Assembly: GCA_037178855.1 (NCBI GenBank)
Contig: JASJZC010000007.1
Coordinates: 7,998,001-8,062,000, forward strand
Reading direction: 5' to 3'
DNA length: 64,000 nt
Origin: Oscheius sp. JU75
Taxonomy: Eukaryota; Nematoda; Chromadorea; Rhabditida; Rhabditidae
Positions within the stretch are counted from its first letter, which is position 1, and every line of letters begins with the position of its first letter. This document shows, piece after piece, positions 34,236 to 47,000 of this stretch. Under the pieces are notes generated by a model. The model was not told the origin of the DNA, made no database searches, and was given only the letters and a program-made list of their open reading frames with translations. Made by a program: the position numbers and the translations under genes.

Positions 34236-34512
34236 TCTCTGGACAAACTTTGTAAATTTTCTGGGTTCAACCTGTTGCATTTCCTTCCAAGTAAACAGAA
34301 AACAAGTTGTCCGAGTTCAAATTTGACCTTGTTATTCAAACGACACAAGCGAATTAGATCCTATCGGAATTTTCATGTGGAGTATGAGTGCCAGGGTAGA
34401 AATTTATTCAAAGTTGACAGTTGTAACAATAGGGTGGACTTTCTATCAAATTCTCTGTTACACGTAGTTTGGGAAGAGGCACTTTTACTACACTTCACCT
34501 AGACATCACATT

Positions 34513-35965
34513 TTATTTGGAATCCTTAAAGTAACCAAAATGCATTCGCAGTTGTTCGAAGAAGATGAAAGTGAGAACTGTGTGTGGAGCAAGACGAACC
34601 CAGGCCGGCATAAATCCTTTGAAGAAACTCGTAGGTCCCGTCTTTGCCGTATAGACAAAGCAGTCCATAATGCTCTTGAACTGACCAGTTGGAGCGTTCA
34701 TCATTCGAGTCTTCATTACGTCCATGGGCTGGGTCATCACAGTCGCGATACTTGCCTGGAAATTATGGCTTATTGACACTATATATTATTGCTTAACTAC
34801 GCTGCTGTCATTTCCTCTCAATCTATATTACCACAATACTATCCAACACAGTATCAAGCTCCGTTTTCAGTAAACAATCCTCTACCCTTTGCTACATTCA
34901 AACACTTGCAAATTCTAGAATTTGACCCTCGCTTTGAAACAAATGTGTGAGAGAGAACGTGTTTTTCTTTTTTTTCAGACTCAAAGAAATCCGTCCGTAA
35001 GAATAATAATCAAGTGTTGTCATTGCCTAGCCTGAGAAGTGAACGAATGACAGTGGCTGACTGTCTCTCTCCCAAAACATAATGCGCAACGTACTCTCTA
35101 TAGTCTTGCTAGTAAATTATCAAAAAGGCTACATACCATCAAACTATAAGAAAACAAAGTTTTGAAAGACTCACTGCCATGAAACTGGCGCTAAAGTGTG
35201 TGGCCAAGTTATCCTTTGCTATTCCGCTCTCAATCATCATCTGCTTGATCTGATCATAGAAGGAGAGTTGACCGATGGTCATCAAAACAGCACGACATGT
35301 TGCCATAGTAGCACCTAAAAGATAAATTTCAAAACAGAAGACAGTGAAAGCGTACCATTGAAAAGTCTTGCAGTTCCCTCCTCTTTCATGATTCGGAGCA
35401 CTCCATCCAGAGCATGTTTGTAGTTTCTTCTCTCGCTCGGAGGCAACTTAAGAAAAGTTGAGAAACAACTCAAAAAAAGATCACCTTGACGTCATTTTGC
35501 ATTCTTACATTGACAAGATCTCCCGGCGTTCCGACGAGACCTCCTAGAGCTCCTGAGAATCCTGCCAAGAAGGCTTTCTGGTAGAAAGGTAGGGGTTGAT
35601 CCGAGGGAAATTGTTTCTTCAACGTTTCATAAACTCCAAACCGGGTTGTGGAATAAGTTAACTGTCGTAGAAGAGAGGCGGAAATTCCTGAAACCCTATT
35701 ATTATCTCAAAAACACTAAAGATTTACCATTATAGAAGGCTAAGACTCCATCGGACTTGTATAACCTCACAGCCATTTGTCCCAGTCCAATTTTGCCCGC
35801 TTGCTGTGTTTGAAGATGCACCTAAAATGAGAAGAAAAATATAAATTTTTAGGATAATAGGCCTACTTTCAATAGATCGAGTGGATGAGTGCACATGGCT
35901 GCTCCAGCAGAGGCCAGTCCTCCAAAATACCATCTTCCTATTCTCTTCTCCTGCTCTGTGCTCAT
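34513..35965 (-). CDS. SLC25A10: Mitochondrial dicarboxylate carrier (SLC25A10 type)
   Basis: An inner-mitochondrial-membrane exchanger of malate and succinate for phosphate or sulfur anions. Three tandem carrier repeats are complete, each with the P-x-[DE]-x-x-[KR] hinge: CTHPLDLLKVHLQTQ, GTPGDLVNVRMQND and TQPMDVMKTRMMNAP. PGDLVNVRMQND and the LLRQLTYSTTRFGVYE segment are typical of the dicarboxylate carrier rather than other SLC25 members. About 285 residues, the usual length. The start at 35965 (MSTEQEKRIGRWYFGGLASA) lies 5 bases after TTTTAG. The last exon (34513-34754) ends FGYFKDSK and is separated by an intron of about 420 bases, which holds nothing recognisable. Tail to tail with the PIP-box gene. 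Confidence 0.95.
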
Positions 35966-37128
35966 TCTATCTAAAAGAAAATCATGGCAAAAGTTGTGAA
36001 TGGGCCGAATTATTGATTCTTGACGTGAAGAGGAGGACATTATAAATTTGCAGGACAAACAAGTGCAGCCAAAAACGAAACGTTCGAGGAATGAAACGGT
36101 GAGAGAATGAGGGAAAGCGCTGCGCTGAGAGCCAATTCAACGCTTTCAGAAAAATAACGATCTTTCTCCGGTCTCTTATCAAAACATGGGCAGAGAACTG
36201 TGTGCTGTGGCCGGCAAACACAAAACAAGGGGTATAAGGACGGAAGAACGTTTGTAACAGACAGCAGGCGCCTCGTTGGACAGACACCGCACAACATATA
36301 TAATAATGATAATGAAAGATTATATATGAAAACGTGGTTCCTCAGTCCAGATGTCACACGATACTCTCGACATGTTTGTATCGATTTTGTGGGAAAGTGG
36401 CACCTGTTTGTGATCAACTGTGTGAAGGTGAGGTGACCTAGCGAATGGGGAGAGATGGCCAGGGTCGTCACCCAAAGAACGAGTGCCATCAGGACGATAA
36501 CGTAATATAGAGAAAGCAGCAGCAGCAGCTGTATAGAAACGGGTGTAAACATGGCTACTAGAAGAGGGGAATCCCTGATGAACCGAGAGAGAAAGAGAAG
36601 AAGAGCAAATCTCGGGACGGCTTGATGACGCCTCTTTATGTTTGACGGCGGAAACGTGCAAAGTACGAGAAGTTCCAAGGACAACCACACAAGCAAACAG
36701 TTTTCGATTGAGATTGAAGAGTTTTAGGACTGCTCGAGGTAGGTGACAGCTGGTGCCCCTTTGACCTCGGTCTAGACGTGTCAAAAAGCCTATCAATAAC
36801 TCGTTGTTATGTGAAAGGTTTCATCGTAGGAAATCCACTTTTTAGCACCCATTAATTTCAGCGCCTCTTTCCCACTCCCTTTCCTGCTCTGTGGCTACAC
36901 TGCGGAGCAGTTGTGAGCATTAATTCACGTCCACAAACGCCGCACCAATAATTTACACTCTTGTCCGTTTTTTCTCATATTTACTATATACTACTGCACT
37001 GACCCCGAAAATATTGATCTCGGCGTCCAATTGAGCCTCTCCGCCACCTGCTGCGTCTATTTTTGTCCGTTCGCACAATCTTCTCGGTATAATTATAGCT
37101 TCTAATTCCCTCCTTTTTCAGCGGAGAG
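35966..37128. other. Divergent promoter region of SLC25A10 and GOLGA7
   Basis: About 1.2 kb between divergent genes. Long open frames on the - strand (36040-36796) are compositionally simple and lack motifs; I regard them as chance. A short CAG repeat lies near 36514-36530. TTTTTCAG ends 7 bases before the GOLGA7 start. Confidence 0.4.
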
Positions 37129-37719
37129 ATGAAAAGGCTCACTGTTCATGACAGGAAAAAGCTGCATATACAGAGAGATTACTCAAAGGGCACGCATATA
37201 TGCTTCAAGACAGACTACCCACGTGATATTGGTCATCTAGTTAGAGAGATTTGGATAAAAACTTCTAATTCAAATTTGCAGATTGATGAAGATTCTTGGA
37301 CGTCATTTATTACCGAATTGAACTATTTGTATGAAGATGCTGAGAAGATAACAAGTCGCGCTATCTGTGAGACCATGGCCGGATTGTTTACCTGTTATTT
37401 GGCCAGGTTTGAAAGAAGATTGGGAGGTTTTAAACATTTAAAGATTAGAATGTGCTATACACCGATTGGATACCAGAAAATGGACAAAATTGACGAGTTC
37501 TTGATGGAGAAGAACAAGAAAGTGATGGCTCCGAAGGGCCTCTACGTGATGAATCCCATCGAAAAGGGCTTCCGAGCGGTGAGTTACTTCCCACCACATT
37601 ATTTTTATTTTTGCTCTCATTTCCAGCTGGAAATTACGCTGCTGCACGAGAAGTTGGATATCAAACAACAGCCAGAAATATATCAGAATCTGCCGAAGAG
37701 TCCGCTGATTCCGCGATAA
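37129..37719 (+). CDS. GOLGA7: GOLGA7/ERF4 family palmitoyltransferase cofactor
   Basis: The family partners DHHC palmitoyltransferases (DHHC9 in vertebrates, ERF2 in yeast) at the Golgi to palmitoylate Ras and other proteins. Conserved family blocks are in order: HIQRDYSKGTHICFKTDYP near residue 12, FITELNYLYEDAEKI near 62, EFLMEKNKKVMAPKGLYVMN near 125, then PIEKGFRA and LEITLLHEKL. The single intron (about 37580-37626) falls after GFRA, between the conserved GFRA and EITL motifs. At about 180 residues it is longer than the vertebrate protein (about 137), mainly because of a middle stretch FERRLGGFKHLKIRMCYTPI and a tail EIYQNLPKSPLIPR. It is tail to tail with MED12, 350 bases apart. Confidence 0.93.
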   Translation: MKRLTVHDRKKLHIQRDYSKGTHICFKTDYPRDIGHLVREIWIKTSNSNLQIDEDSWTSFITELNYLYEDAEKITSRAICETMAGLFTCYLARFERRLGGFKHLKIRMCYTPIGYQKMDKIDEFLMEKNKKVMAPKGLYVMNPIEKGFRAVSYFPPHYFYFCSHFQLEITLLHEKLDIKQQPEIYQNLPKSPLIPR

Positions 37720-38069
37720 GGCTCACCCATACACGCCAAAGCTAAAGATCTCCTGTTAATGCTTTCTGTACGTTCCTGCCTTCCTCGTCATGTCATATTA
37801 TACACATAATTCCGAGAAAAAAAGTTTTATCGTCAAAAGAGAATTAGATCAAAGATTGAACGGACTAAGGAACGTATGCAATTTGTCAGAAACCCGTAAA
37901 GAAACGGAAACGAGACTAAAATACCAAGGACATAGAAAAAATACAAAAATACAGGGGATATATAGAGGGTTAGTTACAAAAAGCTCGAAAATATCTAGCC
38001 TAATAAATGACACGTTCGCTCACCCAGTGTACAATACTTGGGCGTGTTCCTTCTCAACAGTTGACAATT
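37720..38069. other. Spacer between convergent GOLGA7 and MED12
   Basis: 3' flanks of two genes. The open frame at 37790-38143 on + runs into MED12's last exon on the other strand and is not convincing. Confidence 0.4.
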
Positions 38070-41000
38070 CTAGTACTGAGGGCCCTGATATTGATTCTGA
38101 TGGCCATATTGTGGCTGCTGCTGTTGTGGGTGCATCATCCTGAAAACAATGTATTGCCTTCAAAATTTATAGATGTACCTTTGCTCGTTCATATACTGCG
38201 GATGTTGATTGTATTGAGACTGCATCTGTGGTGGCATTCCCTGGTTTGGAGGCATTCCCGGTCCTGGACCCATTTGCCCGGCCATCTGAGACTGCATCGG
38301 TCCTCCCATATTGGTCATCATCTGTCCTTGACTTGGCATTCGTTGCATTCCAGGACCAGGTTGTTGCATTCCGCCGGAAGGGTAGCCTTGTTGGCTCATC
38401 GATGGACCTGAAATTGAGGGTCAACCCAAAAACTTGAAGGTACAGGTTTGCTATCAGCTATAGAGCATCATTGCTTTCAATTTTTCTTCAATTTCAGCTC
38501 TACCTCTCTGTCTTTTTTAACATCCCACGTGTCTAAACCAGCTTGTTCATAGTTTCAAGTATTGTTGTGTGCAACTGGTCAGTCTAACAACTTTTTGCAG
38601 TTACACTTCTTTTATCAGTTTTTTCTTTCCAAAGATAGCCCATTTTGCCTACTACATCTGGAATGAGCTCCACGAGCTACTAAAATCACGAATAAATGCT
38701 TTGTTCGGTCTGCATCACAAAAATAATGAAGATAGCTTACCATAGTTTCCAGATTGTGGTCCCATTTGCCCAGACTGATAACCCTGAGAAGAGTATCCTC
38801 CACTCATCTGGGACGGATAGGATCCAGACATAGGTCCACTCATCTGCTGAGGACCACCCCCCATCTGATTTGGTGCACCCTGCATCTGAGAATGACCTCC
38901 CATCTGTTGCATCGGCGGTTGAGCAGGCAGTCCTCTGTTTGGCATGTTTTGAGGCATCGAACCTAGAGCAGAATTTGAACAAGAAACTGAAGTTACTACC
39001 TTGCGACATGCCATGCTGGGGAGCCATTCCCGTGCCCATGTAGGTTGGAGTTGTTTCTTGGGGTCTCTGAGCCATCGACCTGAGAATATTGTTTCTAAAC
39101 AAACTTTGTAAAAGCTTACATGTGAGATTGCATTGGTTGTTGGTTTGGCATTCCCATTTGATGTTGTGATTGAGATATTGACGTTCCCATGTTTCCTTGA
39201 CCAGTCATTACCATGTGTCCCTGCTGACCGGCCATTCCTCCACGCATCTCTGCCATACCACCTTGTTGAGACATGCCCTGGCCGATCATATGTCCGGATC
39301 CCGAACCCATTTGTTCCATCCTCATCTGTTGCATTTGCGCTTGTGTCATATTTGGCCGACCCTGCTGTTGCATCTGCCCCTGGTGTTGGGGTTGCTGTCC
39401 TCCCATGGTGTAGCCTGGAGGAGGATTTCCTCCGTGCTGCATTCCACCATGAGACATTCCAGCATGAGCAGGAGCTGCCATCCCATGTGCTGGTAGTCTC
39501 TCCGGTATTCCTTGACCGGGCATTTCATGGGCCTGGCTGCCACCCATTCCGTGGGTCATCTGGCTCTGAGGAGGTGGACCACGTTGCGGTGGCATCTGCT
39601 GTCCGGGACCCATGTTGCCCATGCCTCCTTGATGTTGCATGCTCATGACGCGAGGCATATCTTGCACACCACCAGGACCTCCTTGGTGACCACCCTAGAA
39701 TCAAAGTTATAGAAAAGCATATTCTTACCATGTTTTGTTGCATTCCGGGTCTTGTCATTTGCTGACTTGGTGGTTCTCCCATGCCAGATTGAGGCATATT
39801 ATGCTCGCTCATTTCGGGAGCTCTCTGTCCTGGTCCAGCCATTCCAGATTGCCCCATGTTCTGAGGCGGAATCCTCTGTTGTCCGATACCTGGTCCCATC
39901 TCTCTTCCAACTATTCCTCCTGGTCCCATGTTCGATCCCTGAGGCATTCCAGAAGATGGCATATTCTGCCCGGGTATTCCGTGGGGCTGTCCTTGCCCAT
40001 AGCCAGGCTGCTGTTGTCCTGGTGGCACTCCCGGTCCAGATATTCCAGGTTTCTGATCCTGCATACGCGGTGCCATCATCGACGGCTGCATAGGAGCTGG
40101 CTGGTTAGCATATCCACCCCCAGGTTGCAGTTGACCTGCTGCAAGCATTTGTTTCGTGTCCATGCTCGACACTCTGGGCATCGGATTAGCTCCTCCGGGC
40201 ATCTGTTGTGGTTGCTGCCTCTGCTGTTGAGCCATCATAGACGAACGATCCTGTTGAGACAGCATTGCTCCTCGATCTGAAACTCGTACTTTAGTAATGT
40301 GTACAAATGAAAAAATTACCCATGGTAGTTCCTGGATGCTGAGATGGACCACGATAGGGCATATTTTGCATGTTGCCCGGTTGCATCATCTGCTGGCCTT
40401 GATTAGGATTAGCAGTTTGCTGAGACGGCATGTGCTGATGAGGATTTTGCTGCTGCTGCTGCTGAATCGACTGGCCCTGCTGCAATGACATCGAAGACAA
40501 AGAATGTTGCGACATTGAGCTATGTTGTGACTGTTGCTGCTGCTGTGCTGCCACAGACTGATGCTGTCCCTGCAAAGGATGATGCTGTTGCGTCATTCCA
40601 CGATGTACTCCCGGATTAGGTTGAGGTATTTGAGGCTGAGTCGGAAGTTGAGAACTCATATGCTGATTTGATTGCATCTGTGACTGTTGAGCTGGATGCT
40701 GTTGCTGACTTGGGTGTTGTTGCGTGGGATGCGTCGTCATTGAGGGATGAGCTTGCGGAGGAGGTAATTGACTCGGCTGAGACGCGCTCATTCCAGGATT
40801 CATAGAAGACTGCAGATGTGACGGCATATGATGTTGCTGTTGCTGCTGCTGTTGCTGAGATGGATGCATCTGCTGTTCCCGTTGCATCTGAGCATGATGT
40901 TGGGCTTGCTGATGCGAAGGAGGCTGAGCAGTTGGCATTTGAGGGAGTTGCGGCATTTGTGATTGAGTAGGTGGACCTAAACACGGATTTAGTTTGGTAT

Positions 41001-44000
41001 CTTCTATCTATTACCTTGAGAAGGAATAGAAGGTCGAGATTGCATTGAAGGCTGCTGTACTTGAGGATGAGGTTGGGCAGGACCACTAGCATAGCTTGAA
41101 GCAGACGAAGGTATTATAGGAGATTCTAAAAACTGTGACTACATCTATAAAATGGCCGAACGTACCCTGAATCGGTGGCTTAAACTCTTTGTGCTCATGA
41201 ATCGGTGGCTTGTAATCCTGTTGAGGTGCAGTCGTAGACATAGGTTGTGGCTGTCCTGTTGGAATTCCTGAATGGTTAGAGATGAAACGCAGAATCCAAG
41301 TCCAAGACAAGACTTTTAGACATATAAATCTCATGCCGACAAAGACACAAAAAGAAAGTAAGCATGGCATGCATCACAATGTCCAAAAGTGGCACAAGAC
41401 GATCACAACACTGACTTGTTCGATTCATACCCGGAGTACCTTCATGGTTCTCAAGTTGTTGTCGTTTCAAAATGCCATCACGCAAACGCTCTCTTGTTTT
41501 TTCATGGGCATCTGCAGTCGCTCTCGTGTTGCTCAGACTCGATGCATTCGAAGAAGCAAGCTGTGATTAGAATTCTTATCTGCACAATCTACAACTTACG
41601 GATCCTGGCTGTGAATTCAAAGCAGGAGGAGGTTGAGTACTGTGCCCAGGATTCTGAGGGAACGTGGCGACAGGAGTTGGATTCTGAGGTCCTGGCCAAG
41701 AGGGAGTATACTGAGGAGGTGGAGGAGGCTGAATAGGCGGTTGCACAGGAGGAGTTTCCGTCTTGGCAACACTTCCCTGAATCAGATTGTGCTTGGAAAG
41801 CAGATAATTCTTACTCGTCTTCCGCGTTTCTCTTGCGGTCCCTTCGAATCTCGACTGACTCTCTTCTTTCTTCGTCCGGCCATCGGAGATGGCTCATCGG
41901 AGCCATTAGCACTGCTCGCTGAAATTGGGTGAAGCAGAGAGTCAGGGAGACAGAAACTATTAATTACAACTTACGTCTTCCTCCAGTCGGAGTCAAGGTC
42001 TCTGTCGCAATTTGTCCGACGGCTGCTGGCGTAGGAGTGGTTGAATCAGCTCGCTCAATAACCTCCTTCTTCGGAGTGAACAACTTCTCCACTACTGGCG
42101 ATGTCAACGGAGATTCCTTGTCATCCGGTCTAAGAGGACTCTTTAAGAGTTTGGGTGAGTCTGTTGTGGAAGTCACTGAAGTTTCCGCTGTGGTTGTGGT
42201 TGTTGTAGTGGTCGTTGTCGTGGTGGTCGTTGTCGAGCCTGATGCTGTAACCGCAGGAGTTTCAGTCACTTCGATAGCTGGCGGCGCCAAAAATATGTCA
42301 ACTTGGCCATTCACAATGTTCGTTCCGTTCTCAAGCCACATCATTGGTGGTCGAGCGAAATCATGAGGATGAGTATGGAGCACCACTTTGGCAAGCCAGT
42401 GTTGAACTGGAACAGGATTGTCTTCCGCTCTTACTGCCTGAAAGAGTGAGGTTAAAACTTTATCATATCTGGTTTACCTGGAACATGTTGAATTTCCAAG
42501 ACTGCCTCTGTGCTTCATTGTTCGGAATAAAGCCAGAGACAAAATCGTTGACAGTCACTTTCCACTTGGCAGGATCGTATCCGACCGGCTGAAGAGCAGC
42601 ACATGCACTCTTAGTTCCTCCAACTGGCACATTAGCAATCGCTTGCATTTTCAGCGGCTGAAAGGGTTATTGAAAATAAACTGTTAACTGCCTACCTTTG
42701 ACGATTTTGGTGTATCAACATGCATTCCTTGTCGCTCCATCAGTACAATCTCCTTGAATGGCTTAGGAATGGGCAAGAACTTGAAGACATTCCGTGTCTC
42801 TCCAGATATCCGGAGGTCGTTGATTTCTCTCTGGAAAGCAAACTTTTCTGCTTTTCTGGCTTTTCTGGTACTCTGATTTTCTTGATAGCCCCAGCAAAGA
42901 CTACCCATTTGTAGTATTTCTCTCCGTACTCTCCCTCTCCAAGATTCTTGCTCTCAACTTCAGTGATTCCCCACATCATCAGGGTAGAAAGCATGTCGTA
43001 GACGGTCTCGAACAATTTTCTAAAGTTTTACTTTAATTGAAGCTAACAACCTCTACCTTTCACTCTCGAAGGAAACCACTCCATAGATCATCAGCTGGAA
43101 GAGGAGGAGAGACCATTGCTCGCAGTTGGTCTTGACACAGAGCTGCTCAAAAAGTCTTCCGATCAGATTTAACCGAAGTAGAATTCCTTCTCGTTCACTC
43201 GCGTAACCAACGTTCAAAAATATTTTTCTCCTTGGCAACTAAATTGGATTCACAAAACAAAATCAGGAAACTACCTTATGCTTCCACTGCCTGACATACG
43301 CTGACAGATTCCTGTATTGGGAGCTGATCAGCTTGTTCCTTGCATCATTGTCACTTGGCTGCGAGCTCTTCATACAGATTGAAATCATATTCACGTAGGC
43401 TTGTTGTCGGAGTAGCCAACTGAAATGTCCATGTTGATAAAAACCTCTTCGTCCTACTTTGTTCGAATCCTCTCTGGACTTGAATCCAAGTTGGTATCCA
43501 AAATTTTTGATGCTTCCAGGAGAACCCGGCCGCAGACGGAAGATGACGTCTTTTGTGATTTTGGATTGTACGAAGGCTTCGGACACATTTGCACCAGAGG
43601 AGCCACGAGCCAGTACTTGGTGATGTGGCGGAGACGGAACTTTTCGTCTGACTAAAGATAGAGTGAAATAGAGATTGTAAGTGAGAACTTACAACAGCCT
43701 GTGGTAGGTGTGTCTCAGCAGTGTAGGCAAAATTGAAAAGATCTCTGCAACTCTTGCCAATTTCGCTGAATAGCGGATCAGTGTGACTGGAATGCGATTT
43801 TCCGCTGGTCTAAAAATGTACTGTTAGAGAAGACAAAAAATTGTCTACCTCTTTGATCATGAGCATGAGATCGAAGAGAGTAGCTCGGAAATTCCAGAGA
43901 TTCAGATTTGCCAACAGCTTGTCAATAAGATTCTTTTTTGTTCCAATCTGTGTCGTGAGTTCGACAAGAACTTTTCGTTCTGTCTTTCTGCGAAGACCCA

Positions 44001-47000
44001 TTCGGAGAAGTTGCTGGCCCTAGAGTGAATATATTTGAAAAAATTATGAAGCCTTACCAGCCCATTAAGCTTCAGCCTGTCCTGTAAAAAGTAAGCCATG
44101 TCCTTTGTCGTAACAAGTTCGTGCATCCTCATTGTAACCCAGTCTTGCTCGCAGATGATCGTCATTGCCGATGACAGAATCACAGGGAAGTACTGTGCTG
44201 TGAAACCGTGGTTCACCAAGACTTCGGGCAAGTAAATGTTTGTAGTCAGGCCTCGAGAGGAACGACACAGAATGTCTTGGAGCACGGACATGTTGAAAAG
44301 TAGGTCGAAGAGCACCCGTTTCATGTCAGTCCAATGGAACAATCGAAGAACTTTTTCGTCGGCTGTCTCCGGAAGGAGCTTGGTTCTGACTTTGTTGCCA
44401 GTGTAGTGGGGAGACACTAAAGTAAGCCGTAAATTTGTAACTTAGTAACTCACTGATATAAGGTTCATCCGATGCACAACAGACAGCAGACAAGATTTGA
44501 AGTGCTAGAGCACAACTGGCTTCAGCCGCATTCGATTGCCGTGCCTCGTTCCAATAGTTCCCCTTTGCCAAGTTTTGAATAGAATAGGTCATGAGCTCCT
44601 GTACCATTCTGTTAATCGGGAAAGCCATCTTTCCGGCTAACAGCATGATGAAAGTTACCAGAGGATAGTGGTGCTCACAGTTTGTGACCTAAATCCAAAA
44701 TATTGAAGCCGGAAATTGCAGAGTCTCACATCGACCTCGTCCAAAAGCTCATGGTAGTTGAGCTGAGCGTGGGTTTGTCCCTTGGTGCAAAGAGCCTTGA
44801 TTGCCGCGAGCCATTCGTCAGCCATTGATGGGACTTGAGCTGAGATGTTTCCACAGAAGACTGACAAATCAGCTAGACGATCGTAATCCCTCTCGCATTT
44901 CTGTAATTTAATATATCGTCAGGAATTTTGAAAATTCTAATAAGATGAAGAACAAAGCTCACTATTGCAGCGAAGAGAGCATTGGTCACAAAAGAGTAGC
45001 GGTTCGCAGGTATTCTGAACGACGGAAGTCTCTTCTTGTACTTGTGATACGAGTAGTAACGCCTAAATTGAGTTTGTAAGTATCACTCAAATCAGTTACA
45101 ATTCTTGAGAGGTGGCATCAAAGACATCCATACAGAACAATGCGTTGTAACCGCTGTATCCCATGACATAACCGGCTCGCTGATTTAAGAATGCCTCGAA
45201 GTCGCTGCTGTCACCGTAAATCCGGCATCCGTCCGTCAAACCAGCAGCCAGGAGGTACTTCTTGGAGTAGTTGACAAATGCAGCGATGGTTTTGCCCCAA
45301 CAAGTCCTTGGGAAGTCTTGAGCTCGGAGCATTCTCTCCACAAGGGCATAGAACCTATAACAAGTCATATTTGAACGGTTGGTCAAGTCGTCTCTTTAAC
45401 TTGCTTAAAGAAGTAGAGACATACAAGTTAGTAATATGAGGTCCTCTTCCAGAATGCAAGTAGAACTGCCAGTGTTTACTGAGATAGGAAACCAGGACAT
45501 ATCCCATCTGACAGGACATCGTTCCCGGAATCAGGTCAGCAGCTAGAGAACGAACCACCTTTTCCACCATGGGTAGCATTGGCAGGAGCTAAAACCAGGT
45601 TGGAACTTGGACCAAAAAGATCTTACAGTCTCGCAAAGCTCGAAGATACCAAAGATGTAACGAGAGTCTTCTAACATGCTGCAAAGAATGTCCAGTCCGT
45701 CGGCTGTAGGAATTTGAAGGGATTCACCAGTTATGAAGTCTTGGACCATATCGACAAAGGATTCGATGCACCAGCCGCAGATTATTACTTGATCATAGTA
45801 GGTCTGGGTCCTAAACACCAAATAAAAGCAAAAAATTAGAGGCTTACTTGTAGAAAGACAAGGTTTCTTGAACCTTCTGAGCAGTATACCGTTTTGGGCA
45901 CCAGAACTGTTCCATTTCGCTGATAAATTTCAAGTAGATCTTCCTCTCCCAGATGCTATTGACTTGGAAGGCAATCTTTTTGAGTTCTTCTCGGTGCTTC
46001 ATAGCTGCGTCACCAGGTCCATGAATGATCATGTCTCTCTGGTTCACCTCATCGCGATACATTTCATTTTGAGGCAAAGGAACCTTAGCAAATGTTTTGT
46101 AAAACTTTTAAGCAGATCTTACCTGTAGAAGAATCAAATGCTTGTATGGAATATTCGGTTTGTCGATTAGGGCATGTTTGTCTTTCTTCTTCTTGTGACG
46201 TATGGCCAGATGCTTGTCTTTTCGGATGTTTGGCAAGGTGTTGTGATTCCTCTTGTTAGCCCATCGCTGAAAGTGGTTTGTTATTCTACAAATCTTCTCA
46301 ACAAAAATGTGTAAATGCCGTACGAGTCTTTCAAGAAACCTTCCGCTTGTTTACTAAAGTGTATTCTTCCCGAGCAATGTCCTGCGTACACGCATCTTGC
46401 AAAATTGTAGCTCTTGAAAATTGTAGCTACGATTTTTAAAAGTATGTAAAGTCGGAAATGGTAACTTTTTATCCAAAACATGGGGGAAATATTACAGAAG
46501 GAAACGGGAAGATATACCCCGTCTAGATAAGATCTCTTTAGTGTCTTAGAAAGATTTTTTGAGAGGTAAAACTTACATCTGGGTTAGCTAAGCATTTATC
46601 CAGTTCATAAGCTGGCTTCTTCATTTTCTTGAACCAAGAATAGACGGGAAAGTTGAAGTCATGTTCACTTTGCTTGATCATATTCTTCACAAAGGCATCA
46701 TGATTAAAGAGACCAATCCGAATAAATTCCGAGTACAGACTAATGATATTTCCGAACTCCACACTTAATTTTGCCTTTTTCATCTAAAAACATACATTGA
46801 CAGAATGGGAGGAAAACACACCGAAGGACCTTCAGTCCAGAAGAAGTCGTAAAGAATTTCCTGGATGTGGAAGCTTGCAATAAAGTAGGGAGTTCCTCTT
46901 TTTAAGGCAGCATATTGGAACAGTTTGGCAATGATACACTGTCTCCAGCTTCCTTCTCTCTCCTCGGTGATTGCCCAAGACAGAATCAATCTCATTCTGT

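Noticed and set aside
36040..36796. 218- and 158-codon open frames on the - strand upstream of SLC25A10
   Set aside because: Leu/Ser/Cys-rich composition, mutual overlap in different frames, no splice context and no motif; most likely chance frames in a promoter region.
39133..40280. 171- and 181-codon open frames on the + strand
   Set aside because: They are antisense shadows of MED12's Gln/Met/Gly-rich exons, whose composition avoids stops on the opposite strand.
41929..42366. + strand frame with a poly-valine run
   Set aside because: Antisense to the MED12 poly-threonine coding run.
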